Shown here: positions 46,760-58,001 of the stretch, piece by piece
Layout: each line of letters starts with the position of its first letter
Numbering within the stretch: the first letter of the stretch is position 1
Assembly: GCA_026724425.1 (NCBI GenBank)
Contig: JAIUCV010000005.1
Coordinates: forward strand, 32,709,784 to 32,773,783
DNA: 64,000 nt
Origin: Erythrophleum ivorense
Lineage: Eukaryota; Streptophyta; Magnoliopsida; Fabales; Fabaceae
Reading direction: 5' to 3'
Notes under the pieces: generated by a model
What the model was told of the DNA's origin: nothing
What the model saw: only the letters and a program-made list of their open reading frames with translations
The model's database searches: none
Translations under genes and position numbers: made by a program

Positions 46760-47787
46760 AGAATGTGTGTTTGTCTATTAGAATTAAAATAGAATAGGAT
46801 ATAACAAATATATTAATTATACAATTTTTTAATTTATAAAATATGTTTTAGGAAATTATATTTATGCAAATAATTAAAATTTAAATGTATAAATTCAATA
46901 AAAATTATTCATAAAACATATTAATTTTATAATTGATTTTATTATAAATATCTAATTTAATTTAAAAATAAAAATTAATATTTATTCACTGTTATTATCA
47001 TCATTGTTTTCTTGATTTTGTTGTTGACTTGGACCAGCATTCTTAGAAAAATTGGTCACAAAATTTCTTCAATGTGTTAATTTGATTTTGCATGCTTTGC
47101 ATTGTTAATTTTGTTGTTGAATTTGTGGGAGATAACTGTCCATGATTGGTCCAACAACTTGATGTAGTACACCATGCTGAAGTGCAACTTCATTTATTAG
47201 CGATATTAATCGTTGCCTTTTTAGTAGTGACATTAATTGTCACCACGTAAAGGAAAAAAAAGGACTTTTAGGAATAATATCAGTTGCCTTTACAAAAATA
47301 CTTTTTAGTGTGAACTTTTTAAGTATTGTTAAAAACTTTTAGTGGTAACTATTGTTGTCATTCAAATTTTTTTACTTAAATTTTTAATTTTTTTTAAATT
47401 TATTTTATATTCTTTATTGGTAAATATAAAATTCTAAAAAAGATTTGCAAATCCTTTTGAGTTGATACATTTTTAAGTCAATGCTAGACGAAGACGCTGA
47501 AATCCTGAAAGGCAAGAGAGAGAAAAATCAGCCTAGGTAATAGGTATGTCGAAATTCATTAAATCACCTTATCCTAGGATGCATACAGACTGTAACAAGA
47601 AGAAATGCTAAAATCAAGATCGAAATAAAGTAAGATAACAAAGCTATAGAATCTTTACTTTGATTTATCGTAGAGCTACAGGCTTATTTAATTTTCAAAT
47701 TAAAGCTTCTGTTGAAAGCGTATCCTATCTTACATCAATGCCAACTACTAAAAAAACTAAATAGAAGACTACTAAAAGCATATTTGC
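46760..47787. other. AT-rich stretch with a possible DNA-transposon fragment
   Basis: 46760-47190 is AT-rich without signal. 47195-47360 contains GACATTAATTGTCACCACG, GATATTAATCGTTGCC and TTTAGTGGTAACTATTG, short inverted motifs of the kind found in subterminal parts of non-autonomous CACTA or similar elements. 53640-53780 has related GGCGACAAAAAATCGC and GTGGTGACTAAT motifs. No ends were found. 47450-47787 shows nothing recognisable. Confidence 0.4.
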
Positions 47788-47803
47788 ATATTAAGAACAG
47801 AAT

Positions 47804-50800
47804 ACAACAACAACAACAACAAAGCCTTTTCCCACTAAGTGGGGTCGGCTACATGGATCAATCGACGCCATAAACATCTATCATAAATCATATTTTTAGA
47901 TAGACCATTTAAATCTAAATCTCTCTTAATAATTTCTCCTATAGTTTTTCTTGGTCTTCCTCTACCTCTAGTTATTGGACTATTCTCCATCTCATCTACT
48001 CTCCTAACTGGGGCTTCTATAGGTCTCCTCCCCACATGACCAAACCATCTAAGTCTCGATTCTACCATCTTTTCCACAATAGGAGCGACTTCCACCTTCT
48101 CTCTAATGCATTCATTTCTAATTCTATCTCTTCTAGTGTGTCCACTCATCCAACGCAACATTCTCATCTCTGTAACATTTAACTTATTTTCTTGTTGACT
48201 TTTTATTGCCCAACACTCAGTTCCATACAACATTGCAGGTCTTATAACTGTGCGGTAGAATTTACCCTTAAGTTTGAGTGGTACTCTTCTATCACAAATA
48301 ACACCCGAGGCACTCCTCCATTTCATCCACCCCGCTTGAATCCTATGCTTTACATCTTCTTCTATTTCTCCGTTATGTTGTATGATAGATCCAAGATACT
48401 TAAATCGTGTGACTTGTGGTAGGATATGTTCTCCAATTTTTACTTCTACGCTAGAAATGGTGTGCCTCTTACTAAACTTACACTCCATATACTCCGTTTT
48501 ACTTCTACTTAAACGAAATCCATAAGCTTCCAAAGCTAGTCTCCACCTCTCTAACTTCTCATTCATTTCCTCTCTCGATTCTCCAACTAGGACAATATCA
48601 TCTGCAAAAAGCATGCACTGTGGCACCGGCTCTTGGATATGTTCAGTAAGCATATCCAAGACTAAAGTAAAAAGATAAGGGCTCAGAGTTGACCCTTGAT
48701 GTAAACCAACAGTTATCGAAAAATTTTCCGTAAGTCCACCTTTTGTTACTACGCTAGTTGTAACCTTATCATACATGTCTTGGATTGCTCGAATATAAGC
48801 TATACGAACTCCTTTTTTCTCCAAAGCCTTCCATAGAACCTCTCTTGGCACTCTATCATATGCTTTTTCTAAATCGATAAATACCATGTGTAAATCTCTT
48901 TGATTCTCTCGATATCTCTCCATTAATCTTCGCAACAAGTATATTGCTTCCATAGTTGACCTTCCTGGAATAAAACCAAATTGATTCTCCATCACTTGAG
49001 TCTCTTTCCTTAACCTTCTCTCAATTACTCTTTCCCATAATTTCATAGTGTGGCTCATGAGTTTAATTCCTCTATAATTTGCACAATTTTGAATGTCCCC
49101 TTTACTCTTATAAATAGGGATTAAAGTACTTTTCCTCCACTCGTCTGGCATTCTTTTAGATCTCATAATTTCATTAAATAACTTTGTGAGCCAACTTATG
49201 CCTTTCACTCCTAAACCCTTCCATACCTCAATGGGTATATTATCCGGTCCAACTGCTCTGCCATTCTCCATTCGTTGTAATGCTTCTTTTACCTCTACCT
49301 CACGAATCCTACGATAAAAAGTATAATTTTGATCCTTTTCTCTAATGTCTAGTCTATCCAATTGCAATAAAATCTCATGCCCTTCATTAAAAAGCCTATG
49401 AAAATAATCCTTCCACCGTTCTCTGATATCTTATTCCGTTACTAACACTTTTCCTTCTTCATCCTTGATGCATTTCACTTGGTCCACATCTCTTGTTTTT
49501 CTTTCCCTATTTTTAGCTAGCTTATAAATACTTCTTTCTCCAACTTTAGTACCTAAAGATTGGTATAATCCATCAAATGCCCTTGCTTTTGCTTCACTCA
49601 CTGCCTTCTTAGTGTCTTTTCTTGCTACTTTATATTTTTCCCAATTTTCATTACTCTTACATAATGACCACACTTTGCAACACTCTCTTTTAACTTTAAT
49701 CTTATTTTGTACACTCGCATCCTACCACCAAGATTCTTTATCCCTAGGTCCAAAACCTTTTGATTCACCTAATATTTCCCTTGCTATCTTCCTAATTTCT
49801 TTAGCCATTCCATTCCACATATCATTAGCACTTCCTTGTATTTCCCAAGATCCTTCCTCCACAATCCGTCTCTGCAAATTCCTTTCTTTATCCCCCTTTA
49901 GTTGCCACCACTTAGTTCTTAACACCTTATCTTCGCCTTTGTTTTTTACTCTCCTCTTAATTCTTACATCCATAACCAAAACTCTATGCTGAGTAGTTAA
50001 ACTCTCTCCAGGGATAACTTTGCAATCTATACAAAGTTTTCTATCTGATTTCTTTATAAGAAAGAAATCAATTTGAGAACATACCCTTCCATTTTTATAC
50101 GTGATAAGGTGTTCCTCACGCTTTCTAAAACAAGTGTTAGCTAATATAAGATCGAACGCTAATGAGAAATCTAAAATAGTTTTACCTTCTGCATTTGCTT
50201 CCCCTATGCCATGTCCTCCATGAACACCCTCGTACCCTGAAGATACCCTTCCCACATGACCATTTAAATCTCCTCCTAAAAGAATCTTTTCCCCGAATGG
50301 TATTTCTTGAGCTAAACATTCTAAATCCTCCCAAAACTTTACCTTGTGATATTCTTCTAGCCCTACTTGTGGTGCATAAGTACTAATAACATTAAAGATT
50401 TCCTTTTCTACTACAAACTTTAATGCAATGATTCTATCTCCTAACCTTTTTACATCCACTATCGCATTTTTCCAAAACTTATCTACAATTATACCTACTC
50501 CATTTCTAAATTTAGCCTTACCAGTATACCAAAGTTTAAAACCTGAAGTGTCTAATTCTTTCGCTTTTTCTCCTACCCATTTAGTTTCTTGTAAACACAT
50601 AAAATTAATCCTCCTCCTAATCATAGTATCTACTATTTCCATAGACTTACCCGTAAGTGTACCTATATTCTAAGTGCCAAAACGAATCCTACTCTCATGA
50701 ACTAGCTTCTTTAGCCATATTCATTCACGAAAATGTGGGAACCTTTGCTTATTTTTCACTACATCCAGGTGTCGATGCAGCGGCTCTTGCTCACTTCTCA

Positions 50801-50997
50801 CTGTACCCGAGCTATACAGCGCATTACTTACAGGCAACGACCTAGCTTTACGTTTAATATATCGATTGTCCATGTCATAAAGATTCGACAAAGTTTTACG
50901 TTGGCTGTCGACTGCCTAATACAACCCTCCTCTTTTTCCCGAGCTTGGGACCGGCTATGAAAAATAATTTACATGAAAGTTCATCATAGGTAGAGTT
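47804..50997 (-). mobile_element. RTE-clade LINE, full length, with 16-bp target duplication
   Basis: ATATTAAGAACAGAAT occurs at 47788-47803 and again at 50998-51013, a perfect 16-bp target duplication. Read on the minus strand, the element starts near 50997, carries the 5' region CATAGCCGGTCCCAAGCTCG, one ORF with endonuclease and reverse transcriptase, and ends GCCGACCCCACTTAGTGGG, AAAAGGCTTTG, then (TTG)n. The (TTG)n tail instead of poly-A, and endonuclease plus RT in one ORF without RNase H, are traits of plant RTE elements. The ORF is broken by three stops but has no frameshift. Confidence 0.93.
47835..50735 (-). pseudogene. LINE ORF2: apurinic endonuclease and reverse transcriptase
   Basis: One frame runs from about 50735 to the stop at 47835. 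Endonuclease (about 50680-49950): IRFGT-stop-NIGTL, FMCLQETKWVG (catalytic Glu), STYAPQVG, KILLGGDLNGHVG (Asp and Asn), SQIDFFLIKK, TTQHRVLVMDV (His). RT (about 49300-48400): IPIYKSKGDIQNCANYRGI, FGFIPGRSTMEAIYLLRRLM, MVFIDLEKAYDRVP, GLHQGSTLSPYLF, LFADDIVLVGES (catalytic Asp pair), FRLSRSKTEYM, FKYLGSII. C-terminal: IQAGWMKWRSASGV, MLYGTECWAIK, MRMLRWMSGHTRRDRIRN, RLRWFGHVGRRP. Stops: TAG at 50670-50672 (Trp expected), TAG at 49722-49724 (WW followed by stop), TAA at 49431-49433. Upstream of 50642 the start codon is unclear. Confidence 0.9.
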
Positions 50998-51013
50998 ATA
51001 TTAAGAACAGAAT

Positions 51014-52035
51014 GAAAATATTAATTATTGCACTAGTGACCAGAGCCTTAACAGAAACATTAGAATGATCAAATGATAACCAAGAAGACTAAGAGAAGCG
51101 ATCGTAATTCCTGATTGTCAGAGAAAGAGATTATAAACTATTTATAAATTAATTAAAAAGTATATGACATATTTACAATAATTTATCACTGAAGCAATAG
51201 CTTTCACCTTCCAATAACTTCAAGCCTCCAAAAGTACATTTACTAAAGAATTCATGAATAACCACAAGAGGAGGGAAAAGAAAGACTGATTTAAATAGGA
51301 AAAAAATTAAACAAGGAAAAGATTTTCTTCTTCCATGAGAACTAACCCAATCAATTTTGAATACAATTATAGAGTGAAAAGGGAGGAGAGAGTCTAGGCA
51401 TGCTGGTTATAACATATATCTTAAAATAAAATTTAATTAAACCAATTAAACTAAATTGACCACATTGAAACCAATTAAATACATAAAATTAATTCCTAAT
51501 ATGAGAATTTAAGGATTTATGAATTTTGGAAAGGAAATAAATATTTTTTTGAAGTTGTTAGGAATCTAATTGAAATTTTTAGGAATTTTTTAGAATTATT
51601 TGAAAATAAAAGTCAAATTATTAAATAATAGTAAATTAAGTAATAAATACTTAGGGAAATGAAATTTTAATAAATTTCTATACTATTAGATTCCTAAAAA
51701 TATAAGAAAAATATTTCAAAAATAAAAACATTTATGGAGTCAAAATATAATAATTAAAAATTTAAGGTTCAAAAACATAATTTTAACTAGTACTAAAATA
51801 TTATTTTAACAGGGTTGAAACTATACTTTTCTCTAACACTCAATTTCATTTTATCTAGGAGAAAATGACAAAGTTGTGAACAAATAAGTAATTGGAAGAT
51901 GCATCGTTAAATGAATAACAATTATTTTTATATCTCGTATTAAATTAATAGAATCAAACTTGCATTTTGATTTAAAGCCTTCTGACTTATCTCAGTAAGA
52001 TATTTTTCCAGGAAGTGTTGAGATTAAGAGGGCTA
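51014..52035. other. AT-rich intergenic, no gene seen
   Basis: This is the right flank of the LINE. It is AT-rich with many short frames and no conserved motif or repeat structure that I could recognise. Confidence 0.5.
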
Positions 52036-52106
52036 CCGCTTTCAATTTACAAATATATATATATATATGGCCACTGCTTTCAATTTACATATATATATAT
52101 ATATTG
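52036..52106. repeat. Duplicated (TA)n block
   Basis: GCTTTCAATTTACAAATATA... is followed by GCCACTGCTTTCAATTTACATATATATA, that is the same 16-base lead plus (TA)n twice in tandem. Confidence 0.8.
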
Positions 52107-53570
52107 TAGGCTTCAGAAGAAACCATCTCTAATACCCTCAGCGCCGTTGCTTTGAAATTCGATAGAGAGAAAGAGAGTTTAAGAAAGGGTGCAACAGAGA
52201 AGAGGGAACGTGAAGAAGCAAGAAGAAGGTGGTTTCGTATCAACCTACTCGTAAGACAAAAACCCTTGTCATGCTGAGAGTTTGAGTGGATTGAAACAAT
52301 TTATCTTCTCCACCTTTTTTTTCATCTCACCTTCTCCATCATTCTCCTCATCCCATCATTCCACTCTTTCTTGACAAGGATAGCAAACATCTGTTAAAAA
52401 ACTTCTGCACAAAGTCTCATCAAAATTCAAGGCTAAATCATGCTAAAAGCAAGAGAAGACAACATATTTGCATGAGACAGATTTTAACAATTGACAGCAA
52501 GCTAGGAACCAAGTCAAAATGGAATCACAAGCTGTACAGAAACATGTCATATGTAGTATTTTTCAGACCAAGTCAGCATCACAAGTAGTGCAATGGCTTT
52601 TGCATAAAGATTTGTGCAGAAACATAGGCATATGCAATGTTTTTAGCCAAAACAGAATCCTTACATATGCAGCTAGTTAATAAAAATATTACCAAACAAA
52701 AAAACGTTATATGAAGCACCTTTAAACCCCAAAGCAATTAGAACAAATGAATTCTCGGATCCAACAAGTTCATACGACCTTTAGTTCTAGTCATCTACTG
52801 AGATTTAAACCCAGCAAAGAATAGCAGTGCAGAACAAACTAATTTTCGGAATCCATGCCAAGAACAAGCATCATAACATAGATCTCATCAACAAAAATTT
52901 CAACCCAAGCATTATAATCAGACACCTCACCATGAAAAATTTAACTCCTGCATTACTCATACAGAGCAACTAGCATATTGAACAAGAATAGTGTTATGAG
53001 AAAAGGGGTTCCAAAAGTCAACTAGTTTATTCTTCAACGATTCACGAAAGTTTGAAGACAAGAATCGACTAAAATTACCTTGGGTAAAGCTCTCTTCCTC
53101 TCCGTGAATGAGCCTCTCCCAAAATATGAATGAAGCTCACTCTCCAAATGCCTAAAACACAGCTGCACAGAAGGGATCCTCGAAGCAACGTCGTGGCCAA
53201 GGTATTAGTGACCAAAAAATCGAACCTCACTATGGGAAGAACAGTTATTGTACTTGTGAAAATTGGGACGTAGAAAAATAAGGGATAGATGCTGAATTTC
53301 GAATTTATTGAACGGTTTCTGAGCATACCTTGCGAGACGTTGCTACCGGAGGCTGGAGGAGAATTGATCTATCAAAGAAGCAACGAGAGGCTGCTAAAAC
53401 GAGGGGATCCTGGATATGGATTGCGTAGTTTTTGAAGAAGCAAAACGAGGAAGAAGAAGCAACGAGAGCCCCAGGGTTTAGTTTTCGAAGTCTGACCATG
53501 TAGCTTATGAAATATGCTGGAGAGGGACTTTTTTTTTTCCCAAAGTCTGATGCTATAGAGGGTAGTTTGA
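52107..53570. other. Unassigned, less AT-rich stretch
   Basis: The base composition here is more balanced than in its neighbours, with purine-rich and TCTTCTCCACC-type leader-like tracts near 52160-52330 and 53330-53500. Apart from the candidate exon at 53329-53499 nothing could be assigned. It might be the remains of a host gene 5' region or an unrecognised repeat. Confidence 0.35.
53329..53499 (-). CDS. Candidate first exon of an unknown protein (weak)
   Basis: ATG at 53499 opens 57 codons, MVRLRKLNPGALVASSSSFC, FFKNYAIHIQDPLVLAASRC, FFDRSILLQPPVATSRK, then the donor-like CGCAAG/GTATGC at 53328. The upstream AAACTACATGG and the Ser/Arg-rich start could suit an organellar targeting sequence. 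No downstream exon was recognised; the frame 53326-53075 is not demonstrably linked. It could be a chance frame. Confidence 0.2.
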
Positions 53571-53639
53571 AAAGATTTTCATGATTTTAGCAGCAACTAA
53601 ATGCTGACGCCCAATGTTATTGTGTCTCAGGCCTTAAAA

Positions 53640-53780
53640 AAAAAAAGAAAAGAAAAAATTCTTCATGGCTTTCATGGCGACAAAAAATCGCATCTAAAAA
53701 ATTTTAGCAATAACTACAACATGTCACCCAAAAACAACAAATTCGCCACACAAATTGACTTTTGTGGTGACTAATAATAT
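53640..53780. mobile_element. Possible DNA-transposon fragment with GGCGA/TCGCC motifs
   Basis: Short inverted motifs TGGCGACAAAAAATCGC, AATTCGCCACAC and TTGTGGTGAC recur within 120 bp, resembling the subterminal structure of CACTA-like or related non-autonomous elements. Termini and target duplication were not found. Confidence 0.3.
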
Positions 53781-53971
53781 AAGGACTTAAAATTTAAGAA
53801 GAAAAGAATAGAGTCTAATTATAAATTTAATAATAATAATATTACTAAAAAATAAAAGAATTTTTGGAGATAAGATTAGATTAAGAAAACTTTACTGTAC
53901 AATAGGTAAGAAGTTGATGCCATAGTCTAGCTGGTTATCAAGTAGGTCAGCATTACGGAAGTCTTGGATTC

Positions 53972-53996
53972 ATATATATATATATATATATATATT
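53972..53996. repeat. (TA)n microsatellite
   Basis: An uninterrupted AT dinucleotide run of about 24 bp. A shorter one with the same composition lies at about 57848-57868. Confidence 0.9.
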
Positions 53997-54089
53997 TCTC
54001 AATACAAAAATGGAGGAAAGCCTCAAAATATCTGAACATAAAATAGCCCAGCTGTCCACCCAAGTTCCATTCCTCTGCCAAGCCATTTC

Positions 54090-54445
54090 TATTAGAAATT
54101 ATAAACTCAAATAATGAATTAGTCCTTTTAGAATTGAGAATTAAGTGAAATTTTTAAAAAATAAGCAATATAAATAAGTGTCTCTAGTTTAGTGTGTGAC
54201 TTTTGGTTGTGTGTGTTATTCAATATATAGACAATTATGACAAGAATCTAAGAATCTGAGTCATCAATATGCGATAGTTTGAAGAGTCAAAAAAATTAGT
54301 ATAAATGAGTGTTTATTTTAAATTGAAGAGTGGAATTATAAATGTGGAGAATATAATATAAAGTAGTTGTTTAATTCCTCTTCCCTCTTCCAAGTAGTAT
54401 TAAATAAACCTTGAAGGATTCTCCACGTAATTGTTCAGTCCAACA
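54090..54445 (+). mobile_element. LTR 1 of the array
   Basis: It starts TATTAGAAATTATAAACTCA, aligned to TGCTAAAAGTTATAAACTCA of LTR 2, and ends GTCCAACA. It differs from LTR 2 by scattered substitutions and small indels, including the start TG to TA. Confidence 0.8.
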
Positions 54446-54448
54446 AAG

Positions 54449-54460
54449 TGGTATCAGAGC
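54449..54460 (+). promoter_or_regulatory. Primer-binding site, initiator tRNA-Met type
   Basis: TGGTATCAGAGC lies 3 bases after the end of LTR 1 and is complementary to the 3' end of plant initiator methionine tRNA, the commonest primer of plant LTR retrotransposons. Confidence 0.88.
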
Positions 54461-55244
54461 CTTTGTTGTGTAAATCTAAGTATATGTTAAGGAAAACAAA
54501 GGCTATTACAGTGACATCTCTGAACTGAGAGAATCTATTGAGAAAGTTGTGAAGTCTCTAGGTTGAGAAGACTTGTTGAGAGTGTGGGTCATGAGAGGCA
54601 ATGCCACAAAAGAAGATAAATAAGTTGTGAAGATATAAAGAGGTTACGAAGATAAAACCTTTGAAGGTTTGTGCAATAGCTAATAGTGGTCATGGGGAAC
54701 AAAGAAGCATAGGTTGTCATAGAAGAAGAAGAAGAACATGTCATAGTAACTATTCAGTTTAAGGTAATCCTAAAAGAGTTATTAGAAAAACTAAATTTAC
54801 CTTTAGTAACTATTCATATACAAAATACGATTTAGATTATGAACCATAGTTTCTAGCCAAAGTGATTTTTATAGATAAGCATGGGAGGAGACAACTACAA
54901 GGCATTCACAAAAACGGAGGTAGAAAATGAAGCTACACTCTGAGTGATTTGTTATTTGAGGTATTTTTATAATATTGTGATTGAAGACGTGCATGCAAGT
55001 TGCTTAATGTCAAGTATGAGATAGAAAGTTTGAAAGAAATACATATGGAGTTAATGGAAAAAAATATGAAGAAGCCAGAGATGAACTCTTAACTTTAAAA
55101 ATAGAAAAAGAGGTAGAAGGTTCTAGAAGCAACGCAATAATGGTGACAACAAGGAGAATGGTGTTTGTAGTTCAAGATTGGCCATCAGGTTGTGGTCCTA
55201 GTCAAAATTATTGATTGCGAGAGTTATTTGAGTTTAAAGGGGAA

Positions 55245-55612
55245 TGCTAAAAGTTATAAACTCAAATAATGAATTAGTCTTACTAGGATTTAGAATTAAG
55301 TGAAGTTTTTTAGAAACAAATAATATGAATAAGTGTCTCCAGTTAGTGTGTGGCTTTTGGTTATGTGTGTTATTCAATGTATGGACAATTATGATGAGAA
55401 TCTAGGAACTTGTGAGTCATCAATATATGGTAGTTTGAAAAGTTAAAAAAATTAGTATAAATAGATCTTTGAGTATTTAGTTTGAATTAAATAGTGGAAT
55501 TGTAAAAGTGAATGAGAATATAATATAAAGTATTTGTGTAATTCCTCTTCCCTCTTCCAAATAGTGTTTAATAAACCTTGAAGGGTTCTTCGTACAATTG
55601 TTCAATCCAATA
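55245..55612 (+). mobile_element. LTR 2 of the array
   Basis: It starts TGCTAAAAG directly after the purine tract TTTAAAGGGGAA and ends ATCCAATA (CA changed to TA). The second primer-binding site follows at 55616-55627 with one C-to-T change. Confidence 0.85.
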
Positions 55613-55854
55613 AAGTGGTATTAGAGCTTTGGTTGTGTAAACTTGAGTATAGGCTAAGGAAGACAAAGGCCATTGCAGTTATATCTCCAGATTGAAAAAA
55701 TCTATTGAGAAAGTTGTGAAGTCTCTAGATTGAAAAGACTTATTGAGAGTGTGGGTCGTAAAAAGTGATGCTACAAAGGAAAATAAAGAAGTTGTGAAGA
55801 TATAAAGAGGTTGCGAAGATAAAACCTTTGAAGGTTTGTGCAGTAGCCAATAGT

Positions 55855-56400
55855 GATCATGGAGAATGAAGAAGCATAGATTATCATAGAAGAAGAACAG
55901 GTCGTAGCAACTGGTCAGTTCAAGGTGATCTTAAAAGAGTCATTGGAAAAACTAAATTTACCTTTAGCAAACTATTCACATGCAAAATACAGTCTAGATT
56001 ATGAACTACAATTTGTAGCCAAAGTGATTTTTATAGATAAGCATGGGAGGAAAGAGATATAAAGATACAAGGCATTCACAAAAAATGAGGTAGAAAAATG
56101 AAGTTGCACTTTGAGTAATACGATATTTGTAGTGTTTCTACAATATTGTGATTGAAGATGTGAATTTAAGGGAATTGCATAATGTCAAATATGAATTGGA
56201 AGATTTGAAAGAGACTCATAAAGAATTAAGACAAGCTTATGAGAAAGTCAAAGAAGAATTGCTAGTTTTTACAACAGAAAAAGAAGCTGAGGGATTCGGA
56301 AACAATGAAAAGGCCATTACAAAGCAAGTGAAAAGAATGTAGTATTTGCTATTCGCGATTTTCTTCCCGAATGTGGTCCAAACCAACATCATTAATTGTA
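55855..56400 (+). pseudogene. Small internal gene of the LTR array, coiled-coil protein remnant
   Basis: From the ATG near 55859 the second internal region reads MENEEA, a stop, then IIIEEEQVVATGQFKVILKE, SLEKLNLPLANYSHAKYSLD and VAKVIFIDKHGRK. After breaks follows an open stretch at 56148-56342: MIEDVNLRELHNVKYELEDL, KETHKELRQAYEKVKEELLV, ending KEAEGFGNNEKAITKQVKRM. The last part is a heptad-like charged helix. Then come FAIRDFLPECGPNQHH and a stop. The first internal region (54691-55215) holds a more decayed copy of the same frame. I do not recognise a family. It is Gag-sized at best, so an altered Gag is the simplest idea. Confidence 0.5.
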
Positions 56401-56426
56401 GAGAAGCATTTAAGTTAAAGGGAAGA

Positions 56427-56785
56427 TGTTGGGAATAAGTAAACTTAAATATTGTCTCTAAGTATTTTGTGAGTCTTTTTATATGTTTATATTTAAAATT
56501 AAGTGAAGGCTTTTAGTATTATGTGTAATGAATTATTATTTTTGAGTGTATGTGTGTCATAAATATATAGAAATGTGTATGTCATAAATATAATAGTTAA
56601 TAGAAGAATTTTGAGAGTCATGGAATATTAGTCTAGATAGGAAATGAGTGTTAGTATATGAGATAGATGAGTGGATTTGTAAAATAGTTTATAATATAAT
56701 ATAATATTAAGTGTAGTTTATATATCCCTTTTCCATATAATATTGTGATAGTGCTCCTTATATATCTTTATCTTTCCCTCTAACA
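56427..56785 (+). mobile_element. LTR 3 of the array
   Basis: It starts TGTTGGGAATAAGTAAACTT after AAGTTAAAGGGAAGA and ends CCCTCTAACA next to the duplication ATTTC. It is about as long as the others but clearly more diverged from LTRs 1 and 2 than these are from each other. Confidence 0.78.
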
Positions 56786-56790
56786 ATTTC

Positions 56791-57996
56791 TTGTAGGATC
56801 TTTGACCTTGAGATAAGGAGAGTGACACAGAAGGTAAGACCTTCGTCTTCTTTTTTCTCTACATCTAAAACACCTTAGGACTGAGACTTCTCTCTAGTAA
56901 GCATCCATCTTCTTCTCCTTTTGTCATTTAAGCATCCCAAGCTTCTCACTTAGCCTTGCAACTTATCTCCCTTGCCATTATACATATCAGATTGAAGGAG
57001 AAGGACTACTTAAGCTTCATTTTTTTTTCATCTAACTTCTACATTGTTGTGTTTTCTATCAACTTGAGAAAGAGAGAAGGCAATCGAAATTCATCTGCTA
57101 GACTTCCTTTTATAACCATTTTGTTCTTCGATGTTGGTTCAATTTTCAAGTTGTAACGATGGTGCTATTTTTCTTAAATAATGTTACCTATCAGGTTAGA
57201 TTTCCAATTCTTAATTCCCTACACTCTTTCATTAGTCCAAATGATGCATGATTAGGTTTCACTTCAAATTGACTTACAATTCTCATACTCTTATCTCTTC
57301 TATTAGCTTAGTTGATGTGTGGTAAATCATTTTTCTTTAGGTGGCTGAATTATGATTTAAGTTGTACATAGTGGGTTTAGGATCTATTTGAGTCAGTTCG
57401 CTCTTGATTCTTGCTTTTCTTCTCATTGATTTGGTATTGGTGATCAGCTGTTGGATTCTTTCCATTAGCAATTTGCTTAACTATAAGCTGGATTGTAATG
57501 TTAAAGTTACCAATTTGTTTGTTGATATTTGTTCAAAATTCTAATATTGGGTGCTAGAAAATAGGGGAGATTTTGTGTTTTGATCTTTGTAAGAAGGAAA
57601 TAAACGATATAAAGGATTTAAATAATAAGTTTCCTGCTATGATGAAATTTGCTTTTGGACAGTACATGCATCTATTTCAAGTAGTAGGAAGTGAGATGAG
57701 ATGCTTGAATGTGATAGTTTTAAATAATTGTAGTTTAATAATTGCCTTGTGCTCCATTTCCATCATGTAGGTTAGGGTCTATATAATAAAGTTAATAGGT
57801 TCTCACAATCTTATATGATGGTTTTGTTTAGTCTTATTAATGAGAAATATATATATATATATATATAATGATCCAAGGAAAGAGTCAATCCAAGTTAAGT
57901 ATGTTAAATATTATGGACATGTTAAAAAGTTATCCATTAGCTAAAAGCAAAAGCTAACCTAAACGTATTGCATGAATTTCTCATTTTTCAAATGAG
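56791..57996. other. Unassigned stretch
   Basis: Pyrimidine-rich blocks lie near 56840-56960 and AT-rich DNA follows. A frame at 57573-57770 shows no recognisable domain. A (TA)n run lies at 57848-57868. No gene is supported. Confidence 0.45.
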
Positions 57997-58001
57997 ATTG
58001 T

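Larger units (their letters stand above)
54090..56785 (+). mobile_element. Tandem LTR array: LTR-internal-LTR-internal-LTR, non-autonomous copia-like element
   Basis: Three LTRs of similar size, 54090-54445, 55245-55612 and 56427-56785, separate two internal regions of about 800 bp. A single perfect 5-bp duplication ATTTC (54085-54089 and 56786-56790) surrounds the whole, so it behaves as one insertion that later gained a unit by unequal LTR recombination. Each internal region opens with a tRNA-iMet-type primer-binding site, TGGTATCAGAGC (54449-54460) or TGGTATTAGAGC (55616-55627), and closes with a purine tract before the next LTR. No protease, integrase or RT is present; the small coding capacity is described separately. 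This makes it a TRIM-like or short LARD-like element. Confidence 0.85.

Noticed and set aside
48192..48422. Plus-strand frames over the LINE (48192-48422, 49612-49992, 50195-50673)
   Set aside because: Antisense shadows of the LINE ORF2.
54449..54460. tRNA gene suggested by TGGTATCAGAGC
   Set aside because: It is the primer-binding site of an LTR element; no cloverleaf surrounds it.
57573..57770. 65-codon frame MCFDLCKKEI...
   Set aside because: No start context, domain or conserved neighbour; length is compatible with chance.
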